This document shows, one piece after another, positions 53,881 to 62,090 of a stretch of DNA of 64,000 bases. A model generated the notes under the pieces. That model did no database searches and had not been told where the DNA came from. It was given only the letters and a program-made list of their open reading frames with translations. A program made the translations under genes and the position numbers. The stretch comes from Alcaligenaceae bacterium (GTDB taxonomy: Bacteria; Pseudomonadota; Gammaproteobacteria; Burkholderiales; Burkholderiaceae_B): NCBI GenBank assembly GCA_013416395.1, contig JACCEP010000001.1:248001-312000 (forward strand), read 5' to 3'. How positions within the stretch are numbered: position 1 is the first letter of the stretch; each line of letters opens with the position of its first letter.

Positions 53881-55713
53881 ATGTGTGGCATTGTCGGCGC
53901 TGTGGCGCAACGTAACATCACTCCTATTTTGCTCGAAGGCCTCAAACGCCTTGAGTATCGTGGCTATGACTCCTGCGGCGTTGCTGTTCACGCTGGCGGC
54001 GAATTGCTTCGCGCCCGAAGTACGCATCGCGTAGCTGAGTTGCAGCAGCAAGTCGACCAGGCTGGCATCGAAGGCTTTACCGGCATTGCACACACCCGTT
54101 GGGCCACCCACGGTGCCCCCGCCACCAATAACGCGCACCCGCACTTTTCGGGGCATGGCAAAAGCAAGGCGCGCATTGCTCTGGTGCACAATGGCATCAT
54201 CGAAAACTATGAAGAACTACGCACAGAGCTGCAGGCCGCAGGCTATTTTTTCGAAAGCCAAACCGACACTGAAGTTATTGCCCATTTGGTCGACCACCTG
54301 TACGCTGGCGACCTGCTTGAAGCTGTGCAACAGGCCACAAAGCGCCTGCTCGGCGCCTATGCCGTCGCCGTATTCTGTCGCGATGAACCGCACCGTGTGG
54401 TTGGCGCTCGCCAAGGTTCGCCCCTGGTCGTGGGCCTGGGCGAAAATGAAAACTTTCTTGCCTCTGACGCGCTGGCACTTGCTGGCACCACCGACCAGAT
54501 CATCTATCTTGAAGATGGCGATGTGGTCGACTTGCAGCTGGCCCGTGTCTGGGTAATCGATGCCCAAGGGCGTGAAGTTAGCCGCGAGGTGCATACCGTA
54601 CAGGCGTACACCGGCGCGGCTGAGCTTGGCCCTTATCGGCACTACATGCAGAAAGAAATTTTCGAGCAGCCCCGTGCCGTTAGCGATACGCTGCAAAACA
54701 TCGAGAACATTTCGCCCGAACTGTTTGGCGACAAAGCCTACAAGGTTTTTCAAGAGATCGATAACGTGTTGATCCTCGCCTGCGGTACCAGCTATTACGC
54801 CGGCCTCACTGCACGCTACTGGATAGAATCCATTGCGCAAATACCTGTCAATGTAGAAATTGCCAGCGAGTATCGCTACCGTGACAGCGTACCCAACCCG
54901 CGCACACTGGTCGTGACCATTTCACAATCAGGCGAAACCGCCGACACGCTTTCAGCCCTCAAGCATGCCCGCAAGCTGGGCATGGACCACACGCTAAGCA
55001 TCTGCAACGTTGCCACCAGCGCCATGGTGCGCGAATGCAAGCTGCATTACATTACACGTGCGGGTATAGAAATAGGTGTTGCCTCGACCAAGGCCTTTAC
55101 CACTCAATTGACGGCGCTGTATCTGCTGGCCATGGCGTTGGCACAAACCAAAGGCCGACTCGACGAGCAAAACGAAGCCGAGATGCTTAAAGCCTTGCGA
55201 CACCTGCCTGTTGCCATTAGCGCCGTGCTGGCGCTTGAGCCACAGATTATGGCCTGGGCCGACCGTTTTGCCAGCAAAGAGAACGCCCTCTTTTTGGGTC
55301 GCGGCATGCATTTTCCCATTGCCCTTGAAGGTGCGCTCAAGCTTAAAGAGATCAGCTACATACACGCCGAAGCCTACCCTGCCGGCGAGCTAAAGCACGG
55401 CCCGCTGGCGCTGGTGACAGAAGCCATGCCTGTGGTCACCATCGCACCACGCGATGAACTGCTTGAAAAGCTTAAGTCAAATATGCAAGAGGTACACGCA
55501 CGCGGCGGCGAGCTGTATGTGTTTGCTGATGCCGACACAAAAATCATTAGCAGTGATGGCATGCATGTAATCCGTATGCCTGAAAACTACGGCAAGCTGT
55601 CACCGATTCTGCATACGATCCCATTGCAACTGCTGGCGTATCACACGGCATGTGCACGGGGGACAGATGTGGACAAGCCGAGGAACTTGGCTAAGAGTGT
55701 GACGGTGGAGTGA
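53881..55713 (+). CDS. glmS: Glutamine-fructose-6-phosphate aminotransferase (isomerizing)
   Basis: A 610-residue GlmS, producing glucosamine-6-phosphate from fructose-6-phosphate and glutamine. The N-terminal class II glutaminase has the catalytic Cys at position 2 ([12 protein letters not shown]) plus [10 protein letters not shown]-like [16 protein letters not shown]. The C-terminal part has two SIS domains ([77 protein letters not shown]), and it ends [12 protein letters not shown] as is usual. The start is fixed by the N-terminal nucleophile. No ribozyme-like leader was recognised. Confidence 0.98.
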   Translation: MCGIVGAVAQRNITPILLEGLKRLEYRGYDSCGVAVHAGGELLRARSTHRVAELQQQVDQAGIEGFTGIAHTRWATHGAPATNNAHPHFSGHGKSKARIALVHNGIIENYEELRTELQAAGYFFESQTDTEVIAHLVDHLYAGDLLEAVQQATKRLLGAYAVAVFCRDEPHRVVGARQGSPLVVGLGENENFLASDALALAGTTDQIIYLEDGDVVDLQLARVWVIDAQGREVSREVHTVQAYTGAAELGPYRHYMQKEIFEQPRAVSDTLQNIENISPELFGDKAYKVFQEIDNVLILACGTSYYAGLTARYWIESIAQIPVNVEIASEYRYRDSVPNPRTLVVTISQSGETADTLSALKHARKLGMDHTLSICNVATSAMVRECKLHYITRAGIEIGVASTKAFTTQLTALYLLAMALAQTKGRLDEQNEAEMLKALRHLPVAISAVLALEPQIMAWADRFASKENALFLGRGMHFPIALEGALKLKEISYIHAEAYPAGELKHGPLALVTEAMPVVTIAPRDELLEKLKSNMQEVHARGGELYVFADADTKIISSDGMHVIRMPENYGKLSPILHTIPLQLLAYHTACARGTDVDKPRNLAKSVTVE

Positions 55714-55905
55714 TTGGGGGCGGCTTTCGACCCAGAGCGCAAGTAGGCGCTTCCCTGTGAGCAGGTGTTCAATTACAGAGGATCCAATGACTGCTTTAGG
55801 GGCGCGGCTCGAACGACCTCTCGTGACCGAACATGGACCTTATCTACAGTAGAAGTGCCACGATCAGCCTATATCATTCATTCTTTTATGCGAACAACCA
55901 CATGA

Positions 55906-56199
55906 TTAGCTCGCGACATGAGGCTTGGCCGTCATATCAACGCCAAGCGCTCGCATCACGGCTAGGGTAGTCTTCAAAGTTGGATTGCCGCGCTCACTGA
56001 ATGAGCGATAAAGCTGCTCGCGGGAAAGTCCGGTTTTTTTGGCTATTTCTGACATCCCCTTGGCGCGAGCAACCACGCCTAGGGCCTTGGCGATATAGGC
56101 TGCATCGCCTGTTTCAAAGGCATCAGCTATGAAGAATGCGATTTCCTCATCATCTATCAGGGCTGCGGCAGGGTCGTAAGTTGTCAGCTTCTCAGTCAT
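55906..56199 (-). CDS. Type II addiction-module antitoxin (HTH)
   Basis: A 97-residue antitoxin of the putative addiction-module antidote family that pairs with Gp49/HigB-like toxins. Seen: an N-terminal TTYDPAAALIDDEEIAFFIADAFETGDAAYIAKALGVVARAKG, then a helix-turn-helix MSEIAKKTGLSREQLYRSFSERGNPTLKTTLAVMRALG. ATG at 56199 overlaps the toxin stop by 8 bases (GATGACTGA), so translation is coupled. The gene looks intact while its partner toxin carries a stop codon. A palindromic operator lies upstream of the pair at 56503. Confidence 0.92.
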   Translation of the reverse strand: MTEKLTTYDPAAALIDDEEIAFFIADAFETGDAAYIAKALGVVARAKGMSEIAKKTGLSREQLYRSFSERGNPTLKTTLAVMRALGVDMTAKPHVAS

Positions 56200-56497
56200 C
56201 TTGTTTACGCCATTCGTTGGCCAGTTTCTTTGCGGTAGCAATGTCGCGGGCCTGGGTACTTTTATCTCCGCCGCACAGCAGTACAACCAGAAGGTTTCCC
56301 CGTCGCTGAAAGTAGAAGTGATAGCCGAGGCCCTAGTGAACCCGAAGCTCACTAATCCCTTCGCCTACCGGTTCAACATCGCCCGGTAAACCTTCCGCCA
56401 AACGCATTAAGCGCGCTGCGATGATGGTTCTTGCTCGCTTGTCACGGAGCTGGGCTTCCCACTTCTCGTAGGTTTTTGTCTGCTTTAGCTCGATCAC
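56192..56497 (-). pseudogene. Gp49/HigB-like (RelE/ParE superfamily) toxin with in-frame stop
   Basis: The frame from GTG 56497 to TGA 56192 encodes 101 residues, interrupted at codon 55 by TAG (plus-strand CTA at 56333-56335). The flanking text is fully recognisable: IELKQTKTYEKWEAQLRD at the start, EPVGEGISELRVH before the stop, GLGYHFYFQRRGNLLVVLL after it, and CGGDKSTQARDIATAKKLA near the end. Relatives read HYG at this point, so a Tyr codon has become TAG. There is no frameshift, and the downstream antitoxin overlap is preserved. The truncated product would lack the C-terminal half of the RNase fold. A sequencing error or suppressor readthrough are alternatives. Confidence 0.88.
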
Positions 56498-56502
56498 ACA
56501 TC

Positions 56503-56526
56503 AAATGTAGTCAATAAACTACATTT
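56503..56526. promoter_or_regulatory. Toxin-antitoxin operator palindrome
   Basis: AAATGTAGT-CAATAA-ACTACATTT, perfect 9-base arms with a 6-base spacer, ending 6 bases before the toxin start. Position and symmetry fit autorepression by the antitoxin or the complex. Confidence 0.7.
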
Positions 56527-56702
56527 TACAATCCTTCCTACTACGGCAAGAATGCAACTGGCACTTCAGAGATGGCAGCAGCCCGGGCACCCGACAGGGC
56601 TTCGGGCGACCGAGCCCAACGACTTCCAGCTCGAATGTAAATACAATATTTCCCTGGCACACCCAACACATACAAGCTCAAACTTATCCTACAATTCTTT
56701 AG

Positions 56703-57770
56703 ATGCAAGTAACCACTACTACCTCCACTCCACAGGCAAGCAAAACAGCACAGTCTCCCCAGGAGAAGCGTTTTGATCAGGCCTGGCAGCGGGTGACCAA
56801 CCAGCAGAAGGAAAATGATGGGTTCCGTGAGGATGCCCAAGCATTTGCCCAGGCTACACGCGCACGCATTCAGGACAAGGAAAAGGCTTACATGGACGTC
56901 ATGTACGGTCTCTGTCTTCATCTGCTTTCTTTTTTCAGCAGAAAGTCTCTGGCGCGGTGGCAACGCGAAACGCTGCTGGAATGGGTGGGTCAATATCTGC
57001 AGATTATGCAAAACAACCCTTTTGGCTCACATCTGAACATGGAGCCCATTCATCAGGGTCTGGAAGATGCGTTGGCTGTCACCTATCCCGATTCGGAATA
57101 TGCTGCAGACCCCGGCGACGAGGAAGATCTCCTTAGCGAGGAGCTGTTTGAGGAATTGTTTGCCAAGTTTGAGCAAGCCGGCACGACAAGCGGCTCAGGG
57201 CAAAACGCGGATGAAGCAGATGCCGACGGGGCATACTTCGAGCATGAGCGGGCTCATGATCAGCAGCGCTATGATGAAAGCTTGGCATTGAAACGCCTTA
57301 TGAAGTCTTCTTCAATGAATAAGCTGTTTCGCAAAGTCGCTGGTATTTTGCATCCGGACAAAGAGCCTGATGAAACGGAACGCCAGAATAAGAACCGCTT
57401 AATGGGCGAACTGATTCAGGCTCGAAACACCAATGACATCCCACGTATATTTTCGTTTTACCTCGAGTATGTAGGCCAGTCGCCATTACAAGAACTGGGA
57501 GAAGATCTTGATGGTGCCACCCAACTGCTTGAACGGCAATACCGGCATCTATGCGATGAGAAAGAACGCATTCTGCACGAAGATCCAACAACTGGCGCTT
57601 TATATCGGCGGTTTCACAAAGAGACGTCTGCAGCAACCCAACGCGCCATTACCAGGCATCTGAAAGAAACTCAGACCCAAACCGCCGCCTTGCAAGCCCT
57701 GCTAGAAGAGACTACCAGCCTGAAGAAGCTTAAGCCTTACCTGGAATTGCATTATGAGATGCTTCTGTAG
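56703..57770 (+). CDS. J-domain-containing protein of unknown function
   Basis: A 355-residue soluble protein. The N-terminal half is helical and partly acidic (PGDEEDLLSEELFEELFAKFEQ near residues 137-158). At about residues 205-255 lies SSMNKLFRKVAGILHPDKEPDETERQNKNRLMGELIQARNTND, a compact J-domain with the HPD tripeptide that stimulates Hsp70 ATPase. The C-terminus is coiled coil (LLERQYRHLCDEKERIL...). No Gly/Phe or zinc-finger region is present, so it is not DnaJ itself. No ribosome site is clear before ATG 56703. It lies alone in the accessory region between the decayed toxin-antitoxin module and a thioesterase; the client is unknown. Confidence 0.75.
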   Translation: MQVTTTTSTPQASKTAQSPQEKRFDQAWQRVTNQQKENDGFREDAQAFAQATRARIQDKEKAYMDVMYGLCLHLLSFFSRKSLARWQRETLLEWVGQYLQIMQNNPFGSHLNMEPIHQGLEDALAVTYPDSEYAADPGDEEDLLSEELFEELFAKFEQAGTTSGSGQNADEADADGAYFEHERAHDQQRYDESLALKRLMKSSSMNKLFRKVAGILHPDKEPDETERQNKNRLMGELIQARNTNDIPRIFSFYLEYVGQSPLQELGEDLDGATQLLERQYRHLCDEKERILHEDPTTGALYRRFHKETSAATQRAITRHLKETQTQTAALQALLEETTSLKKLKPYLELHYEMLL

Positions 57771-57772
57771 CA

Positions 57773-58201
57773 TCAGGCCTCTGCAGCATATGTTGCCCGC
57801 TTGAATGAGCCTTGTGCCGTTGCAATAACCTCACCATCCTCATTGCGCAATTCTGCGGAAGAAAAATAAATTTTCCGCCCTTTCCCCATCAATTTGCCTA
57901 TGGCTTCGACGCGACCCTCGCGTACTTTGCCAATGTAACTTATCGTCAAAGCAATTGTTGCTGCATGCTGCTCTGTTTCACTGGGTGCGGAGTAAAGGCC
58001 AGCGTATCCGCAGGCTGCGTCCAGCAATGTAGCGACAACACCCCCCTGCAGGTTCCTCTGACGATTAAGGTGTCGCGCGTCAATATCCAGAATAAATCGG
58101 CACTCCTTAAGCTCCCAATGCGCGAGTCGTATTCCTAGTCCTTGTAGAAAAGGGTTGTCCATCATATGCCCATCATTTTCCGTAGCGCTCATATTAATCA
58201 T
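57773..58201 (-). CDS. PaaI-type hotdog-fold thioesterase
   Basis: A 142-residue acyl-CoA thioesterase of the PaaI/YbgC superfamily. Seen: NRQRNLQGGVVATLLDAACGYAGLYSA (the conserved G-G-helix with the catalytic Asp) near residues 45-71, ALTISYIGKVREGRVEAIGKLMGKGRKIYFSSAELRNEDG and VIATAQGSFKR. The start could be internal (ATG codons at residues 4 and 13). It is convergent with the J-domain gene, with two bases between the stops. The substrate is unknown. Confidence 0.88.
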   Translation of the reverse strand: MINMSATENDGHMMDNPFLQGLGIRLAHWELKECRFILDIDARHLNRQRNLQGGVVATLLDAACGYAGLYSAPSETEQHAATIALTISYIGKVREGRVEAIGKLMGKGRKIYFSSAELRNEDGEVIATAQGSFKRATYAAEA

Positions 58202-58321
58202 CCATTCCGATATAAATTCGCATCGACTTTACGGTAAAGCCGGTGTCCTCTTTTATGTTCTTTGCCAGAATAGACTATACGCACTGAGCGTGTAGCGTGT
58301 CGCGAACTAACTACCTTGACA

Positions 58322-58361
58322 TGTACGGTTAAGTTAATCGCGCTGAACCTGCGACCGTACA
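58322..58361. other. Long-loop inverted repeat upstream of the broken EamA gene
   Basis: TGTACGGT (58322-58329) and ACCGTACA (58354-58361) are perfect 8-base arms around 24 bases, in the 218-base gap before the EamA remnant. It could be an operator pair or a leader stem. No other feature was seen in the gap. Confidence 0.35.
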
Positions 58362-58419
58362 CACTGACGCGGACAAGATTGACGCGTTATATAGTGTCGG
58401 CACAAATCGGGGGGAAGGC

Positions 58420-59206
58420 TTGGGTGGCTCGCCCAGGCTCCAGTGCGGAGAAATTACCATTTATAAAGCCTACGCGCTTCTTGCTTTGACCACGCTCTTC
58501 TGGGCGGGTAATTCGATTGCCGGCAAGTTGGCAGTCGGCCACGCCTCGCCCATGGTTCTTGTTACGGCGCGTTGGGCGAGCGTAATGGCGGTGCTATATG
58601 TGTTCAATCGGGGGCATGCCGCTTTTCGTATTCGCGGCGAGTTTCATTTTATTTTCCAGCCGTATAGGTGTAGAGCAAGCAGTCGGTTTTGTGTTCTCTT
58701 TCATAGGCGTAATCATCATCGCCATGCGGGGCGATCTGGCCAATCTGATTGAGCTAGACGTTAATGTTGGCGATGCGCTCATGCTGGTCGCCATCATTGC
58801 GTACGGCATTTATACTGCGGCACTACGCAGTAAGCCTCAGGTGCACTGGACGAGCCTGATATTCACCTTGTGCCTTGGGGCTACGCTGGCGTCCCTTCCT
58901 TTGCTGGCCGTCGAGGCCGTTCAGGATGAGACCATGCTTCCGGATATGCGTGGTTGGGCGATCATCGGCTATATCGTTATCTTCCCCTCATTGCTGGCCC
59001 AGGTCTTTTATATTCGGGCAGTTGAACTCATCGGCGCGAACCGGGCTGGCCTGTTCATCAACTTGCTACCTGTTTGGGGAACCCTGTTGGCGGTGACTAT
59101 CCTCAGGGAGGCCTTTCACTTTTATCATGCGGCGGCTTTGATCATGATTCTGGCGGGAATCAGCCTGGCCGAATATGGTGGACGAAAGCTAAGTAAACGC
59201 GCGTAG
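58420..59206 (+). pseudogene. EamA/DMT-family transporter, internally deleted and frameshifted
   Basis: Two frames together make a damaged 10-helix drug/metabolite transporter. The first (58420 to about 58606) gives KAYALLALTTLFWAGNSIAGKLAVGHASPMVLVTARWASVMAVL, helices 1-2. The second (from about 58598) gives GGMPLFVFAASFILFSSRIGVEQAVGFVFSFIGV and runs to a complete second EamA half ending at 59206. About 40-45 residues of the first EamA domain are missing at the junction and the frame shifts. A plausible original start also appears lost: an ATT (58453) stands where MTIYKAY would be expected after GGAG. The 202-residue C-terminal frame could still be translated but is not a whole transporter. 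Confidence 0.82.
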
Positions 59207-59247
59207 TTGGTTCGCAACGAATGGGCGTTACTGCTGATAGCCCACGA

Positions 59248-59529
59248 TCATGACCTGGAAATCTCTGCACAGCCCTCTGTGCCCATGTCTGCATCAGCGC
59301 CTGCAACCCAAAGGTGCTCCGTCGTATTGATGGCATGCTCGGCATTAATAGACTGCCCGGCGAGTAAAAACCCCAGCAACGCCAGAAACAAGGGTGCCGT
59401 CCAGCGCAGGTTTTTTTCCAGGACATTAGGTACGCCCACATGACCAGGACGCTCTCCAAGAGCTGCTTCATGCGGCTGATATATGGACGTGCCTGTCCGC
59501 ATGGACCAGTTTGCCCAATTTTTTTCCAT
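59248..59529 (-). CDS. Possible small hypothetical membrane protein
   Basis: A 93-residue frame starting at ATG 59529 with one likely transmembrane helix (TAPLFLALLGFLLAG, about residues 45-59). The N-terminal half is polar and the tail contains a Cys (TEGCAEI). No family was recognised and there is no ribosome site. It occupies the otherwise empty 59207-59580 interval, divergent from the Rpn-family gene by 51 bases. It may be a chance frame; codon composition was not tested. Confidence 0.25.
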   Translation of the reverse strand: MEKNWANWSMRTGTSIYQPHEAALGERPGHVGVPNVLEKNLRWTAPLFLALLGFLLAGQSINAEHAINTTEHLWVAGADADMGTEGCAEISRS

Positions 59530-59580
59530 TTTCGTGTGTTGTAGATTGCCGGCTTGCAAACTGTTTAAAGGCACGCAAGC

Positions 59581-60537
59581 ATGTCATCGTTTAACCCCTT
59601 CTCATCGCAAGGCTCCTCCGCAGAGGGGGTGGCGCACAGGCGAGAGCGGGTGCGCCACTCACATGGCCTCTCGCTGTGCAACGACGTGGTCTTCAAGGCC
59701 TTGTTCAGCCGCCACCCGCACCTCTTGTCTGATCTGATCAATGCGGTACGCCAACCTGCGGCACCGATAACGGTGCAGCGTATCTTGAACCCGACCATTT
59801 TGCCGCAAGATCTGGAAGGCAAACACATCGTGCTGGACATTCTGGCCGAAGATGCCGATGGGCAACGCCTGGGCATAGAAATGCAACTACAGCCTTTTCG
59901 GCACTGGCCGCAGCGCAACGTCTATGGTGTGGCGCGCAGCCTGGCCGGGCAATTAAAAGCCGGACAAGGTTATCGCGACCTTAAGCCGGCGATAGGAATT
60001 AGCCTGCTGGCGCATGACCTGTTCACCGAACATTCAGCCAAGGCCAACTGGCACTTCACGCTACGCGATAGCCAGTACCCACACATACAGTTGGAACAGG
60101 TACTGCAAGTGCATATAATCGAACTACGTAAAGCTGAAGGGCTACGCACATTACCTGAGCCGCTGTTGGCCTGGACCACATGTATGTTGAATAACTTGGA
60201 TGAGGCTGCCATGACTGCAATCACCCACCCACCTGTACAAGAAGCCCTGACCCACCTGCAAACCTTGTATTCCGATGAAGAGCTGCGCCTGATGGCCGAG
60301 CGCCGGGAGCAGGCGCTCGTCGATGCAGAAGACATGCTCGATCAGGCGCGCTATGAGGGTGAGCAAAAAGGGCAGCAGCATGGCCAGATACAGCTTCTGG
60401 CACGTCTGCTCGAACACAAGTTTGGCCCCTTGCCCCCGCAATACCAGGCGCAGCTTTCGCGCGCCAGCGCTGATCAATTGCAGAACTGGTCACTAAACCT
60501 GTTGGATGCCCAGCGCGTTGAAAACGTCTTTTTATGA
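59581..60537 (+). CDS. Rpn-family recombination-promoting nuclease / PD-(D/E)XK putative transposase
   Basis: 318 residues. Near residues 28-50 is SLCNDVVFKALFSRHPHLLSDLINA, and the nuclease core has GKHIVLDILAEDADGQRLGIEMQLQPF with the D...E.Q active-site pattern. Then QRNVYGVARSLAGQLKAGQGYRDLKPAIGISLL, the usual Rpn block, and a C-terminal DUF4351-like region (QIQLLARLLEHKFGPLPPQYQAQLSRASADQLQNWSLNLLDA). E. coli RpnA is a DNA endonuclease that promotes RecA-independent recombination; mobility of these genes is variable. No terminal inverted repeats were found. Its stop overlaps the next frame by four bases. Confidence 0.9.
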   Translation: MSSFNPFSSQGSSAEGVAHRRERVRHSHGLSLCNDVVFKALFSRHPHLLSDLINAVRQPAAPITVQRILNPTILPQDLEGKHIVLDILAEDADGQRLGIEMQLQPFRHWPQRNVYGVARSLAGQLKAGQGYRDLKPAIGISLLAHDLFTEHSAKANWHFTLRDSQYPHIQLEQVLQVHIIELRKAEGLRTLPEPLLAWTTCMLNNLDEAAMTAITHPPVQEALTHLQTLYSDEELRLMAERREQALVDAEDMLDQARYEGEQKGQQHGQIQLLARLLEHKFGPLPPQYQAQLSRASADQLQNWSLNLLDAQRVENVFL

Positions 60538-61175
60538 CCCTGTTTGTTCAGTACGCCATAACGCTGGCAACGTCGCATGAGTTCGGACATCACGTTCGTA
60601 TCCAGGACGATCATGCATCGAACTCCGGCGGATTACGAATAGCTTCTCTAGGCGCCAGCACCAAGTCAACCTCACCCAAAAGACCCATCCAATACAAAAA
60701 CACCCTCCAAAATATATTTAATGCAGCCGAGGGGCCTGCCTCGATTGGCGATTCCTACCTTGGCATCGCCGACCTAGACGCGAACGAAGTTATCCACGTT
60801 ATCCGCACGGGTGTGCCAGCCAAAATACTCGACACCATGGCCCGAGACATGCACGTGCCCAGGGCCCGGGTACTCAACTGGATCGATGTGCCTGCAGGTA
60901 CCATCAAGCGCAAAATCACAAAAGGTGAATTGCTGGATAAACCCGGGGGTGAAAGGGCGCTGGCACTGGCCACCTTAATTGGGCAGGTCGAGCGCATGGT
61001 CAGTGAGTCCGGCGATCCACATGGGTTTGATGCACCCGCCTGGCTCGCTAACTGACTCTCTGAACCCAACCCGTCATTTGGCGGCGCGTGCCCTGGCCAA
61101 CTCATGGATACGGCAGAAGGCATGCAGTTGGTCAGCTCCATTCTGTCCAGGATGCAAACCGCGGCCTATGCGTGA
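60534..61175 (+). pseudogene. Xre/MbcA/ParS-type antitoxin with in-frame TGA
   Basis: The frame encodes LQNIFNAAEGPASIGD, VIHVIRTGVPAKILDTMARDMHVPRARVLNWIDVPAGTIKRKI and ERALALATLIGQVERMVSESGDPHGFDAPAWLAN, then TGA at 61053-61055, then in the same frame LSEPNPSFGGACPGQLMDT, EGMQLVSSILSRMQTAAYA and stop at 61175. Relatives have a Trp after WLAN, so TGG has become TGA. The last 40 residues, which form most of the toxin-binding DUF2384 region, are lost. The first 40 codons from 60534 look non-native, so the original start is also unclear. The partner toxin remnant begins at 61172 with a GTGA overlap. Confidence 0.85.
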
Positions 61176-61343
61176 GCGAGGATGTCCATGTGTGGCGCAT
61201 TGCCACTGATACCCCAAACTATGTTACTGAAGACTTAACAGGGGAAGGCGCGAGAATACTGCGTTCTTATCAATCCCCGGCATGAAGAGGCGCGTCGCAT
61301 CAACGCCCAGAAAATTCGGCGTTGGGTGTACGACCCAAGACTG
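61172..61343 (+). pseudogene. RES-domain toxin remnant (internal deletion)
   Basis: GTG at 61172 overlaps the antitoxin's original stop. The frame gives VSEDVHVWRIATDTPNYVTE then DLTGEGARI, the N-terminus of RES-type NAD-degrading toxins. The next recognisable text is in another frame (about 61261-61343): CVLINPRHEEARRINAQKIR then RWVYDPRL, the family's C-terminus. The central part of about 100 residues is gone. Normal RES toxins are around 150-160 residues, so the gene cannot make an active enzyme. Confidence 0.82.
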
Positions 61344-61588
61344 TGCATCCGATGCCAGATTGACGCCAAAGCGCCGTTGATGCGCGGCCGACATGGGGGC
61401 CCCCCTTCCAAAAATATACCTTACATCCTTTGATCTTAGACATGGCGCCTCCAAGAGTAACCTCAGCAGAGTGATCTTCGAGAACCCGTAAGCGATGCTG
61501 CGCAAATTTATCGTGCCGCGTCCCCGAATGCGGCGCGCATGCACATGAAACACGTATTCTGGACATCACTAAGGCCTTGCGTATATAC

Positions 61589-61600
61589 TTAGCATACTAA
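61589..61600. promoter_or_regulatory. Candidate MarR operator
   Basis: TTAG-CATA-CTAA, a 12-bp palindrome ending 22 bases before the MarR start, inside an AT-rich promoter-like stretch. The site type fits MarR autoregulation; inferred. Confidence 0.45.
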
Positions 61601-61622
61601 CTATTCTAATCAGAACAAATAA

Positions 61623-62090
61623 ATGTCCTCACATTCTTTCACTCCACGCGAGCAGTTTGGCGTCACCTTTGTCGATTTGGCGCGCCGTTGGCGCCGCGCC
61701 CTCGATCACAGCCTTGCCCAAACAGGCTTGACCGACGCCACGTGGGCACCGCTAGTAAGATTGCACGAAGCCGGTGATGGTGTTCAACAAAAAGAACTGG
61801 CCTTGCGAGTTGGCCTGCGGGAGTCCAGCCTGGTGCGCTTACTGGATATCCTTGAAAGCAACCACTTGATCGAGCGGCGCACTGACGATGCAGACCGCCG
61901 TGCCAAGCTCATCTTTGTGACCGAGGCCGGACGAACGGCGGTCAAACGTATCCGCAAAGTTTTGGCGCGTGTCGAAGGCGACATCCTGTCCGACTTGAGC
62001 GACCAGGATGTTGCAGCCATGTTGCATGCCTTTGCTCGCATTGGGGAACGCATCCAGCCTATCCTGGATGACGCAGAGCACACAGCATGA
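61623..62090 (+). CDS. MarR-family transcriptional regulator
   Basis: A 155-residue winged-helix regulator of the SlyA/MarR type. Seen: FVDLARRWRRALDHSLAQTGLTDATWAPLVRLHEAGDGVQQKELALRVGLRESSLVRLLDILESNHLIERRTDDADRRAKLIFVTEAGRTAVKRI, covering the recognition helix and the wing with DDADRRAK. ATG is at 61623, with no clear ribosome site. Its TGA overlaps the start of the FUSC efflux gene (ATGA), so the two form an operon. It probably represses both genes until a phenolic or other toxic ligand binds. Confidence 0.94.
   Translation: MSSHSFTPREQFGVTFVDLARRWRRALDHSLAQTGLTDATWAPLVRLHEAGDGVQQKELALRVGLRESSLVRLLDILESNHLIERRTDDADRRAKLIFVTEAGRTAVKRIRKVLARVEGDILSDLSDQDVAAMLHAFARIGERIQPILDDAEHTA

Noticed and set aside
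56333-56335. Programmed readthrough or recoding of the TAG in the toxin gene
   Set aside because: No stimulatory structure or suppressor context is visible, and relatives have Tyr at this place, so a mutation is simpler.
58598-59206. The 202-codon C-terminal EamA frame as an independent small transporter
   Set aside because: It begins inside helix 4 of the family with no ribosome site, and the missing N-terminal helices are partly present upstream in another frame.
61224-61569. Minus-strand frames of 109 and 89 codons opposite the RES toxin remnant
   Set aside because: No family resemblance; they overlap recognisable RES coding text on the plus strand.
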